NCBI GenBank assembly: GCA_036873755.1
Contig: JAVTVY010017527.1
Coordinates: 1 to 64,000, forward strand
Direction: 5' to 3'
Length of the DNA stretch: 64,000 bases
From: Hanleya hanleyi
Lineage: Eukaryota; Mollusca; Polyplacophora; Lepidopleurida; Hanleyidae
Notes under the pieces: model-generated
Seen by the model: the letters and a program-made list of their open reading frames with translations, nothing else
Database searches by the model: none
Told to the model about the DNA's origin: nothing
Program-made: the position numbers and the translations under genes
In this document: piece after piece, positions 11,880 through 22,745 of the stretch
How the letters are laid out: every line of letters starts with the position of its first letter
Position numbering within the stretch: the stretch's first letter is position 1

Positions 11880-12240
11880 TCTTTCAACGAAAAATTATTT
11901 TTCTTTCTCCAAATTGGGTATCAATTTCGACGCTGCTGGTCCTTGGATTTGGCGACTGTTTTCGGATCCTCGTGGATAGACCAAGAATGACCAGCACATC
12001 TTACCCATATCACGGTCAAGCAGTGCTTGCCGTGGAAATTTGGGGCCATAAACTGGCAAATCATAACGTCTCTTTCTTTGTGATAATATGGCCGTGGTTG
12101 AAATTAGTGCGTCAGATAGTAGTTGCCTGCCTTCGAAATGACATTCTGTTCAGATCAAAACATATTTCGGAACAGTCTTTTCTGACAAACTCTCGTGGTT
12201 ACAATTTCAGGAAGCGCTGTCTCTAGCCCCTTGACTCAAT
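11880..12240 (+). pseudogene. DIRS RNase H remnant
   Basis: Downstream of the RT block, one frame reads LAVEIWGHKLANHNVSFFV, the ELFP-to-WG block typical of DIRS RNase H. It is preceded by degraded glycine-rich core sequence around 11930-11970. Frame changes separate the blocks. The domain would remove RNA from the RNA-DNA hybrid. Confidence 0.65.
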
Positions 12241-12259
12241 CGCTCGTCGCATCCAATAC

Positions 12260-13440
12260 CCTGTCTGTTGTTTTTCTGACGCCGTCCCTTGCTGAATCTT
12301 CCTTGAAAGTATACAAGCGCGCATGACAATTATATAGAAATGTCCTTAATTACAACACATATAAGGGAAATGGGAAGAGGTGCCGACATATGACTTCACA
12401 GAATAGTCTTCTTGTAAACCTATTCTAAAGCACATACCAAGAATGTAACGATTCGTGATATGTGTTGTATCTCACGTACGCTTTTATTGTACCTGTTCAT
12501 GTGGCAACATGGATGATATGACCACACGGCCCCTAGCACCGGCATAAGCGGTATTAGATGCAAATCTAGAGAGCTATGATGGAAATGCTCTGTCGACTCG
12601 TATACTGGTAATTGGTGATCTGTTTCGCTGTGACAACTCGTACATTGGCGATTGGTGCGCTATATCGTCGTCAGATGTAAATTACGGCAATTAACACAAA
12701 AGACTAGTCTGTAAGGCCCGATGTCTTAATAACACTGGTCAGTGTGCCAGTAAGGTATTCCTCATCTCGTCACAGTTGGTTTCCTTCAAAGCATTCTTGC
12801 ATTTCAACAAGTATGCACCCACCACAGCTTATACATTCGTATCGGCTATCAGTTATGCGCATAATTTGGCTGCAGTACACGATCCTGCGCAGTTATTTCT
12901 AGACAAAAAGCTACTTACGGGCATGTCAAAATCACACGACCGGATACCAGATTGCCCATAACTTAGGATATCCTCTATAAGGTATTTTATGCTATACCCC
13001 ACATTGTATCCATGTAATTCTTTTGCGAGCAATGATCGTGGTAGCATTTCATGCATTCTTACGCGTTAGTGAACTGAGATCGTTGAGAACAAGTCTGCAA
13101 TAGCAATGTTCTTTAATACAACTGTCTCCTTATCCTATCAATCTGGCCCGTTACGAAGCATGCACATTATTCAAGCACAACATATCCCCTAAACCAGTTC
13201 ATTTGTTTATTCTGATAATATTATTGTCCAGCTCAAGCAATCCGTGCTTATTTTCGGTTACATACTTCATATCCGAGGCCGGGCCCCTGTTCCATTTTTC
13301 AGAGGATGCGACCGCTTTAACTGCCTATTTCTCAGCTCATTCTCTTTAATCGGCATTGACCCTCTCTAATAGGCCATAGCTTTCGCATTGGCGCCGCCGC
13401 TTCATCCTCAGCAGCAGTAATCCCGAATAACATATTCAAA
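12260..13440 (+). pseudogene. DIRS tyrosine recombinase remnant, split by a MITE
   Basis: The N-terminal SAM-like part resumes after the MITE, with TAYTFVSAISYAHNL and DPAQLFLDKKLLTG at about 12830-12920. A block near 13040-13080 reads AFHAFLRVSELRSL. The catalytic HxxR box appears as GHSFRIGAA at about 13371-13397 in another frame. Several stops and frameshifts separate these parts. The enzyme would integrate circular cDNA without target duplication. Confidence 0.8.
12351..12718. mobile_element. MITE family M1, copy 1 (in DIRS recombinase)
   Basis: About 370 bp, present in inverted orientation at 32061-32444 inside the Polinton. The flanks ATGTCCTTA and ATGTCTTA look like an imperfect 8-9-bp target duplication. 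I see no long terminal inverted repeat and no coding capacity. Confidence 0.75.
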
Positions 13441-14073
13441 AATGTGTAGATGGAAGTCTAACGCTATATTAGTACGACACATTTCACTTGGTAGCTATGC
13501 ATTGTCCAATCACGAATTTCTTTGTACGGTAGCCCCAACGAATTTATTGCATATATAACGATCTGGTCCAACTTAACCCAGTTTGGCAAAGGTCAGTCAG
13601 GGGCTGCCGTGCCATCTGAGTCGGTTATATATGATTATTTTCTAATATTTACTGTATACTTAACACCAAGAAAAAAAAAATAATAATTCAAATTTCGGAT
13701 CGAAAATTCGTCAAAAATTGACCATATTTTGGTTCTGACGTAGCTGTAACGTCATTATGGCGGCCATCTTGGATTATTTTGCATTTCTCGCTAGACCTTT
13801 GCTTACACAATTAGTGTGGAAATTTTCAGATTCTTACCCCGAAGGATGGCGAATGTATGATGTTTTGAAAATCGTTGAGATAAAACTTGCCATTTATAGG
13901 CCCAAAATGACCCCGGGCCCCTAATGGGCCACATATTGCCTCCTGGGCCTCGAAATCGGGGGCACCCCTTCTGATATTGTTCTTGGTGCCTCTGACGACA
14001 CATGTGCCAAATTTGGTGCTTTATTCCACTCTGTCACGATAAAGTGAAAATCTGGCCTTAAGCCACCGGACTA

Positions 14074-14785
14074 CTATTGATTCATCGAATATTGAAGGAC
14101 AATGCCATCGGATGGGGGCGGGGGTGGATTTGATCTCATATAGCCCAATGCAGTATTTCACAAGGCCCGTCGATGTCCCAAGCCATTTTGTCAGACTTTC
14201 GGCTTTTCGTTTCATCCAGAGGACGAGCATGGTGGCTTGTTAACCCTATTCTATTCAAGTAATATGCTGACCAATTGTTTTCTAATTTGTATGTATACTG
14301 TATATATATTTATTATCTCTTTATAGACGAAGGCAAGAATGCACACTGTATGTACTAAAATTAACGGTTTATAAGTTGGTGTCCAGTTCCTAGTTCACAG
14401 TTCACTAATTCAAGTTACAAATCAGGAGAGCAGTCAATAATTCCCGGATAATATATTATGCGTTAATAGTGCCATTGCGGCACGTAGTAGACACTTAATC
14501 TTCGGTTTACTGAACTTTAAATTAAAAATGTTTAATTCATAACGATTTAGACAAAACTGAACTTTCAAAACAATACATCATCACAAAATATAATCTACTC
14601 AAAGGTATTGATTATTCACTTTATAGGCACAGAATATATATATAGCCTTGCCGGAAATTGACGAAATAACACGATAGTTCATTGGAATTCAAATTTGATG
14701 CGGTCGGTAGGCCTACATAAGACCGTGCCAAGAAATAAATAACAGCCAGAAAACAGATCGTAATTATTACAGCACGTAATATTAG
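14074..14785. other. Non-coding, nothing recognised
   Basis: AT-rich sequence between the 4-kb TIR element and the minisatellite. I see no gene, repeat or RNA here. Confidence 0.5.
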
Positions 14786-14855
14786 GGTGGGGAAAATGTC
14801 GCCTGGGGAAAATGTCGTGTGGGGATACTGTCGTGGGGGAAAATGTCGGTGTCAC
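14786..14855. repeat. GGGGAAAATGTCG minisatellite, short array
   Basis: Four imperfect units of about 17 bp (GGGGAAAATGTCG plus spacer), related to the array at 15298-15400 and in the same orientation. The 15300 array uses GGGGGAAATGTCC. The pair could be the ends of a non-autonomous element of about 600 bp. Confidence 0.6.
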
Positions 14856-15297
14856 GTAGCCATTTGATGAGAATAAAATTGAACTAAAGTGAAACTAAGG
14901 GGAAAAATAGAACGAAATCATATTGTTTAAAAAAACATGTACATCATTTATTTTACCACTATGTGATATAGTTTTCTCGAAATGTTAAAATATATACTAT
15001 GTATATGGATATTATGTTATCACTATGTGATCCATGCATATTGTTTAAAATGTGCTACATGTGCTTTCTCGTAAAACTTATTGTAAAAATATGTGTTATA
15101 TTGTCTTAAAATGTGCTATAAGACTGTATAATACTGCTATACCGTGTATATGTATAATATTTTATCACTATTTCACTCCTTTATCGTAAAATATAAGTGG
15201 AAATCCTTATATCCTTTCTATAGAAAATAAAAAAAATATTTTAAAAAATTGTGTTTTTGCCAAATTTAGAAACTATGTTCAAAATAACCTAAAAATA

Positions 15298-15400
15298 TAG
15301 GGTGGGCGAAATGTCCACTGGGGGAAATGCCCACTGGGGGGAAATGTCCATGGGGGAAATGTCCGCTGGGGGAAATGTCCACTGGGGGAAATGCTCTGGA
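15298..15400. repeat. GGGGGAAATGTCC minisatellite
   Basis: Six imperfect 16-18-bp units of GGGGGAAATGTCCACTG. A related reverse-strand fragment (GACATTTCCCC) occurs at about 24480-24496. Proline- and glycine-rich reading frames here are by-products of the repeat. Confidence 0.75.
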
Positions 15401-15435
15401 TTCGTATACATATACAGTCACTATGTTTAGTAATA

Positions 15436-17441
15436 TAATATGGTGTTCTATTTGTGCCAAGTTTCCGTCGCCTTTTCAAAACGCGACGTCGCCTTTTGAA
15501 ACGCGACGTCGCCTTTTGAAACGCGACGTCGTGTTTCGAAACGCGACGTCGCGTTTTTAAAACACGACGTCGCCTTTTGGAAAACACGACGTCGCGTTTC
15601 TTTCCTATGTTTTTTGCATTGTAAAACTCGACACAACGGAACTCGACGTCGCGTTTTCAAAAGGCGACGTCGTGTTTCACCCACGTCTTGTTTGGCAATG
15701 TTAAAAGATAGGAAAGAAACGCGACGTCGCGTTTTAAAACGCGACGTCGTGTTTTTTAAAAGGCGACGTTGCGTTTTCAAAAGGCGACGTCGCGTTTCAA
15801 AACGCGTCGCCTTTTGAAACGCGACGTCGCCTTTCGAAACGCGACGTCGCCTTTTGAAACGCGACGTCGCCTTTCGAAACGCGCATGTGCAGGTTTAGGG
15901 AGCATTTGTTATTAGTGAGCCAGAGCTATCCGCTTGACCATCTCAGAGAATTATAAGACAATCACAATAGTAGAGGGTTCCAATGCTATCAGCAAAACTG
16001 TGGGTTACAAGGTTGTCACCGTTATCGTGAAACTAGACTTTGATAGGAGAGCGAAGCAATAAGGGCAGAAACTCTTAACTGAGATTGAATAAACGAACCT
16101 AAATTTGTGGCGGCGTCTCCGGGAATGGTTACACGCTTATTTTCCTATTTTTGATAAAAATAGGTGGTGGTAGCATTGACCTATCTGAACTGAGAGAATT
16201 TGTTTTTTTGCGATAGAGTGCCCAATTATTTTAAAACCGCTACATAGCGTATAAATAACTATACAAAGGGTTCAAAGCTCAAATTCAATAACGTATTACT
16301 CAACTTGATAAGTCACTTTTAATATCATTAACCTGAGAAGCACCTGGCTGGAATGTTTTCCACCCATGCAGATCAATCCAGCTTCCATTTTTACACCTGG
16401 TGGTGAAAGATTTACAGCCAAGTGAAAATGTGTTGGTCTAGGTAGAAACTGTTTTCACCGAGGACCGTTTTAACTCAGTTGAAATAAATTAATCAATCAA
16501 CATTTAAATGTCCTCTATGGGTGACACTAACGGCACAGCTTCCACTTAGTGAGTCCATGAGTGCATTGTGCTATAACTGAATGCATAGTGAAATGGCAAT
16601 TTAAAGTCAAGTAATAAACGACACTGCCAGCCGAGTTTTACACCCAAGATTAATGATACAATGTGAATAATATAAAAATAATAAAGCCTGACAAACGTTT
16701 AGAGGACGGACAGGATGATTATCTTGAAAAAAAATTAGTTGGTCGCTGTACAAGTAACTGAAAGCTAATGAGGAAACATTGTCTAAATACATGCATTATG
16801 CGCACTAATAATGTCAGCTTGTTTTTGTCTTGAGGGGTGCGTATACTCAATGGATATACATGACCTAATTTCTGAGACGGATATAAGCACAGCGAAGTTT
16901 CCTACCACACATTTCATTTACACAGTCTTCTACATATATCTACATGTATGTCATTTGTCTTGTCTAACTAAAGCATTGTATCTATAGTCACAACACAATT
17001 TCTTGAAAATAAATGACCCCTAGACATGCGCAGGTCTACTATCAAAACACGACGTCGCGTTTCAAAAGGCGACGTCGCGTTTCGAAAGGCGACGCGTTTT
17101 GAAACGCGACGTCGCCTTTTGAAAACGCGACGTCGCCTTTTAAAAAACACGACGTCGCGTTTCTTTCCTATCTTTTAACATTGCCAAACAAGACGTGGGT
17201 GAAACACGACGTCGCCTTTTGAAAACGCGACGTCGAGTTCCGTTGTGTCGAGTTTTACAATGCAAAAACATAGGAAAGAAACGCGACGTCGCGTTTTAAA
17301 AGGCGACGTCGTGTTTTCCAAAAGGCGACGTCGTGTTTTTAAAACGCGACGTCGCGTTTCAAAAGGCGACGTCGCGTTTCAAAAGGCGACGTCGCGTTTT
17401 GAAAAGGCGACGGAAACTTGGCACAAATAGAACACCATAAT
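15436..17441. mobile_element. Foldback element with GACGTCGC palindrome arms
   Basis: The left arm (15436-15900) and right arm (17029-17441) are inverted copies about 0.41-0.46 kb long. Both begin AATATGGTGTTCTATTTGTG or its near match. Each arm is a series of roughly 20-bp units containing the palindrome CGCGACGTCGCG separated by CCTTTTG-type links. Each arm is interrupted by one unique stretch carrying TCTTTCCTATSTTTT and the AAGACGTGGGTGAAAC-type block. The 1.1-kb core (15900-17029) has no coding capacity. Open frames in the arms are repeat artefacts. The family recurs at 51385-51850 with diverged units. Confidence 0.85.
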
Positions 17442-18131
17442 ATAATGATATACGGTACTTATGTGTGTCATAATTATCGGTTCACCGTGGAAATATTTAG
17501 ATTTCTTTTTATGTCGTATATGGTTCTTAAGTTATAGCTATATATAATCTCGTGCCATAGTTTCACTGACTTCATTAATACATGTATATATAATCACTAT
17601 GACTGGTAATACTATGATATCCTATATATATTTTTTGCTGTAACTACACAACAATCACATTTCCCATCTGTTTATCTCCTTAGGAAACAATACCTGTCTT
17701 CTATTATAAACTCACATTAGATAGTGTATCAGAGTGTAATTATCTATACCGGTACTGAATTCTAATCAAGATTACCCCTTTGTTTATCGACGGGGCTTTG
17801 GGACATTTAGGAACAAGCGAAAGGTTATCTCCGACTATCTGAAACATACTACATGTATAGCGACGTGTGATCAACAACCACCGATGACGTCATCAGACAC
17901 GCGGTTAACCCTCTCAGCAAAGCATAGTAGATTTCAGAAGAACATTGTTGTACTCTTGTTTGAGAGAGTTTTTAGTCAATCTAACTGGGATTTTTTTTAT
18001 GAATGATTTTTAACATCAAGAATATAATGCTAGTTTCATTTTTGGGAAAACAGCTCAGTTTTCTATCAAAATTAGCTTAAATAGTTTTGGGACTTTTTAG
18101 TCCGTATGGGTAGTATCAGGCTTTTTCAAAT
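17442..18131. other. Non-coding, nothing recognised
   Basis: AT-rich. A GGGACTTTTTAGTCC palindrome at about 18089-18103 anticipates the MITE ends that follow. No gene is supported. Confidence 0.5.
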
Positions 18132-18956
18132 CGGACTAAAAAGTCCCGATGGTAATATTTGATTTATCAATCACCAGTTCGCGCAGGTTATGCAAATAAT
18201 AAAAGTTCAGTTTGATGTTGAGGTATATTGAAATGCTTAATGCACCTTATATCCGCGTGTATGAAGGGTCGTAGGTTCGAATCCCACCAATGGTTTATTT
18301 ATTATTGCTCTCTCGAACTGATTTATGCTACAGATAGCTGTCCACGCCACTGAGTTGTAGTACGAAACAAGCAATACGAGTCGTCCGTGCAACCGCGTCA
18401 CTGAGAAGTAGTATCAGAGAACCCCTGTGTGAATGTGTGTGTCTGTTCCATTGGGCAATGATATAAACTTAGAATATGTGCCCTAGGGCTATAGGGGAAG
18501 AGAAAGGCGAGGGTAGTAGGGAGGGGCATGACACAAACACTATATGGGTAATTGTGCTACTTTCATCTGATTTTATCAAGATTTCCATGCAATGATAGAC
18601 AGAATATTCATCGCAAATATGTAGTTCACCAAATTCCTCTGTGATCGTTGTTGATATTGACTTACTTACAGAGGAACATAACTGAAAACGTGTGCTCATG
18701 GGATACTGTTCCGGCAAGTTTGCATGAATGAGCACTTTTTGGACAATTTTAGTTGTTTCAACCCTTTCCAGCTCTTAGCTTTAATTATTTCTTTGTTGGA
18801 GAGATGGTTCCGCAGGCTAATCCTTGATGTTATATATTGAAATAACGTAATTTATTACATTATTCATGTCTAATTTGCTATGGATTTACAGAAAAAGCAG
18901 CCAAAATTAAGAGTTTTTGACCCATCCGATATTGACCATCGGGACTTTTTAGTCCC
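18132..18956. mobile_element. MITE with palindromic GGACTAAAAAGTCC ends
   Basis: The left end GGACTAAAAAGTCCCGATGG at 18133 and the inverted right end finishing at 18956 share about 28 bp (one mismatch) and extend to a GGTxAATAT tract. The TIR is itself nearly palindromic. Another half-copy lies at about 18089. Internally, 18262-18285 reads as a tRNA B-box context (GTAGGTTCGAATCCCACC), probably a SINE fragment. There is no coding capacity. Confidence 0.65.
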
Positions 18957-19984
18957 AACAACTGAGTTGCTATGGTAACCACTGTTCACAATCACATATT
19001 TTTTCTAGGTACTCCATTTGTGATTTGGTCCACGAAGGAATTCCGCGTTCTGCACTTATTTCTTGTAGCGGAAAACAAGGGTTGTGGGGGTTTTGGGGGG
19101 TTTTTTCTTGTAACCACTTATATATCGCATATTTTGATCAGTGTGGAAAATAAACTTGAAGTTGGGGTTGAAGAAGGCAGTCGCTTTTGTCATATATATT
19201 TGGTGTGTTTGCTTCTTATTTACTATGTTTTGTCATGTTGGTATGCTTTATATTATAATAACATTACGAATTATCCAATTTTCGTGTTTGCTTATAAAAA
19301 AAAAAGAATTATTATGTTAGGTATTTTTTCTTTAATTTTTCTTATCTGAAATAATAATCTTAATAATAATAATAATAATAATAATCTTGAAATTTCTTAA
19401 ATTTTCTTACCTCTCCACGCACAATTTCTTGAAACTTGTCCCCACACAAGAATTTTTTTCTTGAAATTTCTTGGAATAAGAATTTTTTTCTCTATCAAGG
19501 AAAATATTTTGATTATTTCAATTAAAGTAAAAAATCTTTTCTTAGACTAGTATATTTTGCATATATGAAATTTATTAGAATAAGAAATTTTTTCTTTATC
19601 AAGAAAAATATTCTGATTATTTCTATGAAAGTAAGAAATAATATAAAACGAAGAAACTAATATGAGAAAAAATACTTTCACCCAAGAAATGGCAAAACAG
19701 TGTATTTCTCAAATAAGACAAATTGGAGGATTTGTGTTTCAACACATTTCAAAGCAGAACACTTTTTTGTCGTTGTGCGTATGAATTACTCAGTGGACGA
19801 GTTTTTTCAAGAAAGGGGAAAAAGGTTGTCGAAGTTTAAAATATGTTTTCCACTTTTCATTATAATCTTTGTTGATAATCAATTTGGGTAGTGCAATAGA
19901 ATAGAAATAATGGGGTGGGAAAGTTTAAAAATTTTACGGCGCGGGCTTCGCCCTTGCCCTAAAATATCAACTTTCCCACACTAA
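18957..19984. other. Non-coding, microsatellite
   Basis: AT-rich region with an (AAT)n microsatellite at about 19357-19384 and several TTTCTTGAAATTTCTTG-type imperfect repeats between 19385 and 19620. I see no supported gene. Confidence 0.5.
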
Positions 19985-20530
19985 AATAACCTTTGAGCAC
20001 GCCTATGAATTATAAATCTGCATAACAATTCCTAGCAATTCTAATAACATCTGTACAACCTCAAAACGACCTACAAAGTATGATTCAGCAACACTTTTGA
20101 AAATCCAAGATGGCCGCTTCGATGACTTCAGAGTGACGTCATTTTCAAAAACGGCATTTTTTGGTAATTTTTTCCATCATATTTTTCGAATTTTGTATTT
20201 ATGCAATTTCTCCGCAAAAACTGCATGATAAATTAGTAAATATTAATGTGATGTGAAAAAAAAAGGTTTTGGCCATTTGTCATCACAGAAAAGCAGAAAT
20301 TTTGAAAAAAATATGACCAAAAAAAATCACTTTTCTGGTACCAAACGATCGCCATCTTGAATTTACCCGTGATCCTCTGCTCGGGGAGTCACGCAAATCA
20401 GCTCAAAATGACCCCAATATGATAAGAGATAAAGTCACGGAGTTTCAGTTCTCCATATTTTGTCGTTCCGGAGATAGCGCAGAAAGTTTAGACGAGGGGG
20501 GCATTTCGCCCCTCCCCCCAGGAGAGATAG
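19985..20530 (+). repeat. Dispersed repeat family R1, copy 2
   Basis: Shares the ordered landmarks of 3160-3650: AAGATGGCCGCTTCGATGAC, TTTTCAAAAACGGCATT, TGTGATGTGAAA, CCATCTTGAATTTACCC and GTCGTTCCGGAGATAG. It is non-coding. Confidence 0.7.
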
Positions 20531-20535
20531 GGTTA

Positions 20536-21460
20536 AATAATTTCCGATTTATCAAGCGCTGCAAAAAGAATTATATCTTGTCGTTTCTTATAGTTAATGA
20601 CTGGTCAGAACTGGATATTTTGAAAATACTGTCAAATAGGCAGACATCCTAAAAAAGAATCTTCACAAATAAGAAAACCATGTCAGCAAACATCTTGTCA
20701 ATGAAATAGCCAACATTCAACACCATATTAAAAATAGCTGAGGTGAACTGAGTTTGCTTCAGCATACACATTATGAGTCAAGTCTATGCCTTCATATTGA
20801 TTAGTGTCGCATACTGCATTAATTACATCAAAACGCCTGAATTGTATGTCTCAGCTGACTGATTCGCTAATTTCGAGATATTAAATTCATATTGGGAGTC
20901 CAATCATGAATGTTCTATTGACCCTCTCATACACTAGTAATATTAGATGAAGCGGGGTGGGAGGGTGGGGCGGGGGGTAGGACGGAATCGCCAATTGAAT
21001 AGAAACGCCGATTTTATTTTCCGATTCGTGGCAGTCTGCAATCGTCGATAACCATTGGCACGTTTAACCACGGAGTCAACTGACAGAAGTAGCATAATTT
21101 ATCTTCTGGTCGTATTGCGCATTGCTCGTCACTTCAAAACACTGACTGATATGACAAGATTCAGTTTGCAGTGTTGTGGCAGCTATCTGGTGCAATGACA
21201 ATCAAATTTAGGCTGTTCTCATTACCGGTACTTTGCAATTGGCTTGTTATCATAACGGTACCAAAATCTAATTGGCCCATGGTTGGAATTTGTATTATTC
21301 TTCTGTACTTCCACTGCATGGCTGGATTATGCCACCCCCTCCTCACTTTCGCCCCGGTGATGGAGGTAGAAGAGCTGATGCCAGGTGAATGTAAATCCGC
21401 AGTCAGATCTTCCGTGCAGGCTTTGATCGGGACAAGGCGCGTCCTTCCACAAGCTCCACT
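20536..21460. repeat. Direct repeat D1, copy A
   Basis: Matches 21866-22745 in the same orientation over about 0.9 kb (for example AGTTAATGACTGGTCAGAAC and GATTCAGTTTG blocks), with substitutions and indels. It includes part of a decayed element; no gene is supported. The two copies are about 1.33 kb apart. Confidence 0.8.
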
Positions 21461-21865
21461 CCATGCCTCGCCACATCACCACCATGTTGAAAAAAAAGTT
21501 TTTCTCCTCGCGTGTTAACATATTATAAGAATCTTGTCATTGAATCACCAAAAAAGTCAGGTAAACCCTCTGCGAGGATTTAGAATTTACCTGGACTTGT
21601 GAAGATGTTGATATCCACTCGTCATAAACATCGCATAAGCCAGCCAGGCCAGGAGTGGAACTTTGAGTAAGGACTGAGACTCTGTGAAAGATGCATAATA
21701 AAGGGGTCACTGGGTTAATTTGAGTAAGATCATACTAAAACTCATATGGCAGCAGTCTCTCGTGTTTAATGAGACTAGCTGATCAGTTGATCACTCTCTC
21801 TCTCCGTCACTTTTCAACGGAAAAGAGAAAAGTGAGATAAAATGGGCTCTCATATTGACGTTTCA

Positions 21866-22745
21866 AATATTTTCCGATATATCAAGCTCTGCAAAAAAAA
21901 TTATATCTTGTTTCTTATAGTTAATGACTAGTCAGAACTGGATATTTTGAAAATACCGACAAATAGACAGACATCCTAAAAAACGGTAGTCCTAAAAATG
22001 CTATAGAGTCCCCACAAATAGAAAACACCATGTCAGAAAACATATTGTCATTGAAATATACAACATTCAACACCATATCAAAAATAGCTGAGGTGAACTG
22101 AATTTGCTTCAGCATACACATTATGAGTCAAGTCTATGCCTTCATAGTGATTAGTGTTGCATACTGCATATATTACATCAAAAAGCCTGAATTGTATGTC
22201 TCAGCTGATTGATTCGCTAATTTCGCGATATTCAATTCAGATTGGGAGTCCAATCATAAATGTTCTATGGACCCTCTCATACACTAGTACTATTTGATGA
22301 GGGTAGGAGGGAATCACCACTTGAATAGGAAGGCCTGTTTTATTTTCCGATCCTTGGCAGTCTGCAATCGTCGATAACCATTGGCACGTTTAACCACCGA
22401 GTCAATTGACAGAACTAGTACAATTTATCTTCTGGTCGTATTGTGCATTGCTCGTCACTTCAAAACACTGACTGATATGGCAAGATTCAGTTTGAAGTGT
22501 TGTGGCAGCCATCGTGTGCAATGACAATCAAATTCAGGCTGTTTTCATTACCGGTACTTTGCAATTGGCTTGTTATCATAACGGTACCAAAATCTAATTG
22601 GTCCATGATTGGAATTTTTATTATTTGTCTGTACTTCCACTGCATGACTGGATGATGACAGGTGGATGTAAATAGGCAGCCAAGATCTTCCGTTCATGCT
22701 TTGCTCGGGACAAGGCGCGTAATTCTACAAGCTCCCATTACAGAA
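21866..22745. repeat. Direct repeat D1, copy B
   Basis: Second copy of 20536-21460, diverged by several percent, with the same internal order. Between the copies (21461-21865) I recognise nothing. Confidence 0.8.

Larger units (their letters stand above)
10600..13640 (+). mobile_element. Degenerate DIRS-type (tyrosine recombinase) retrotransposon
   Basis: The order reverse transcriptase, RNase H, tyrosine recombinase on the plus strand is that of DIRS retroelements, which integrate through a YR instead of a DDE integrase. All three domains are recognisable but broken by stops and frameshifts, and a MITE at 12351-12718 cuts the recombinase. No gag ORF or terminal repeat structure is evident. 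The boundaries are approximate. Confidence 0.85.
10037..14071. mobile_element. 4.0-kb TIR element with TA flanks
   Basis: The ends are perfect inverted repeats, GTCCGGTGGCTTAAGG at 10037 and its reverse complement ending at 14071, each flanked by TA. Homology of the arms continues imperfectly for more than 100 bp (for example TGGAATAAAGCACCA and ATCAGAAGGGGTGCC). TA duplications suggest the Tc1/mariner group, but no transposase is visible. A DIRS-type retrotransposon relic fills the centre. The noncoding shoulders contain several CCAATATGGCCGCC motifs. The TA sites cannot be proven as a target duplication because the host flank is not continuous. Confidence 0.72.

Noticed and set aside
15279..15817. 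Several Arg-rich open frames on both strands near 15.3-15.8 kb
   Set aside because: They are translations of the GGGGGAAATGTCC and GACGTCGC repeats; all frames are open by composition.
15436..17441. CRISPR-like array
   Set aside because: Units are palindromic with no regular unique spacers, in a eukaryotic context with inverted arms; it is a foldback element.
18972..19349. 125-codon hydrophobic open frame
   Set aside because: AT-rich region, no family resemblance, no promoter or splice context; probably chance.
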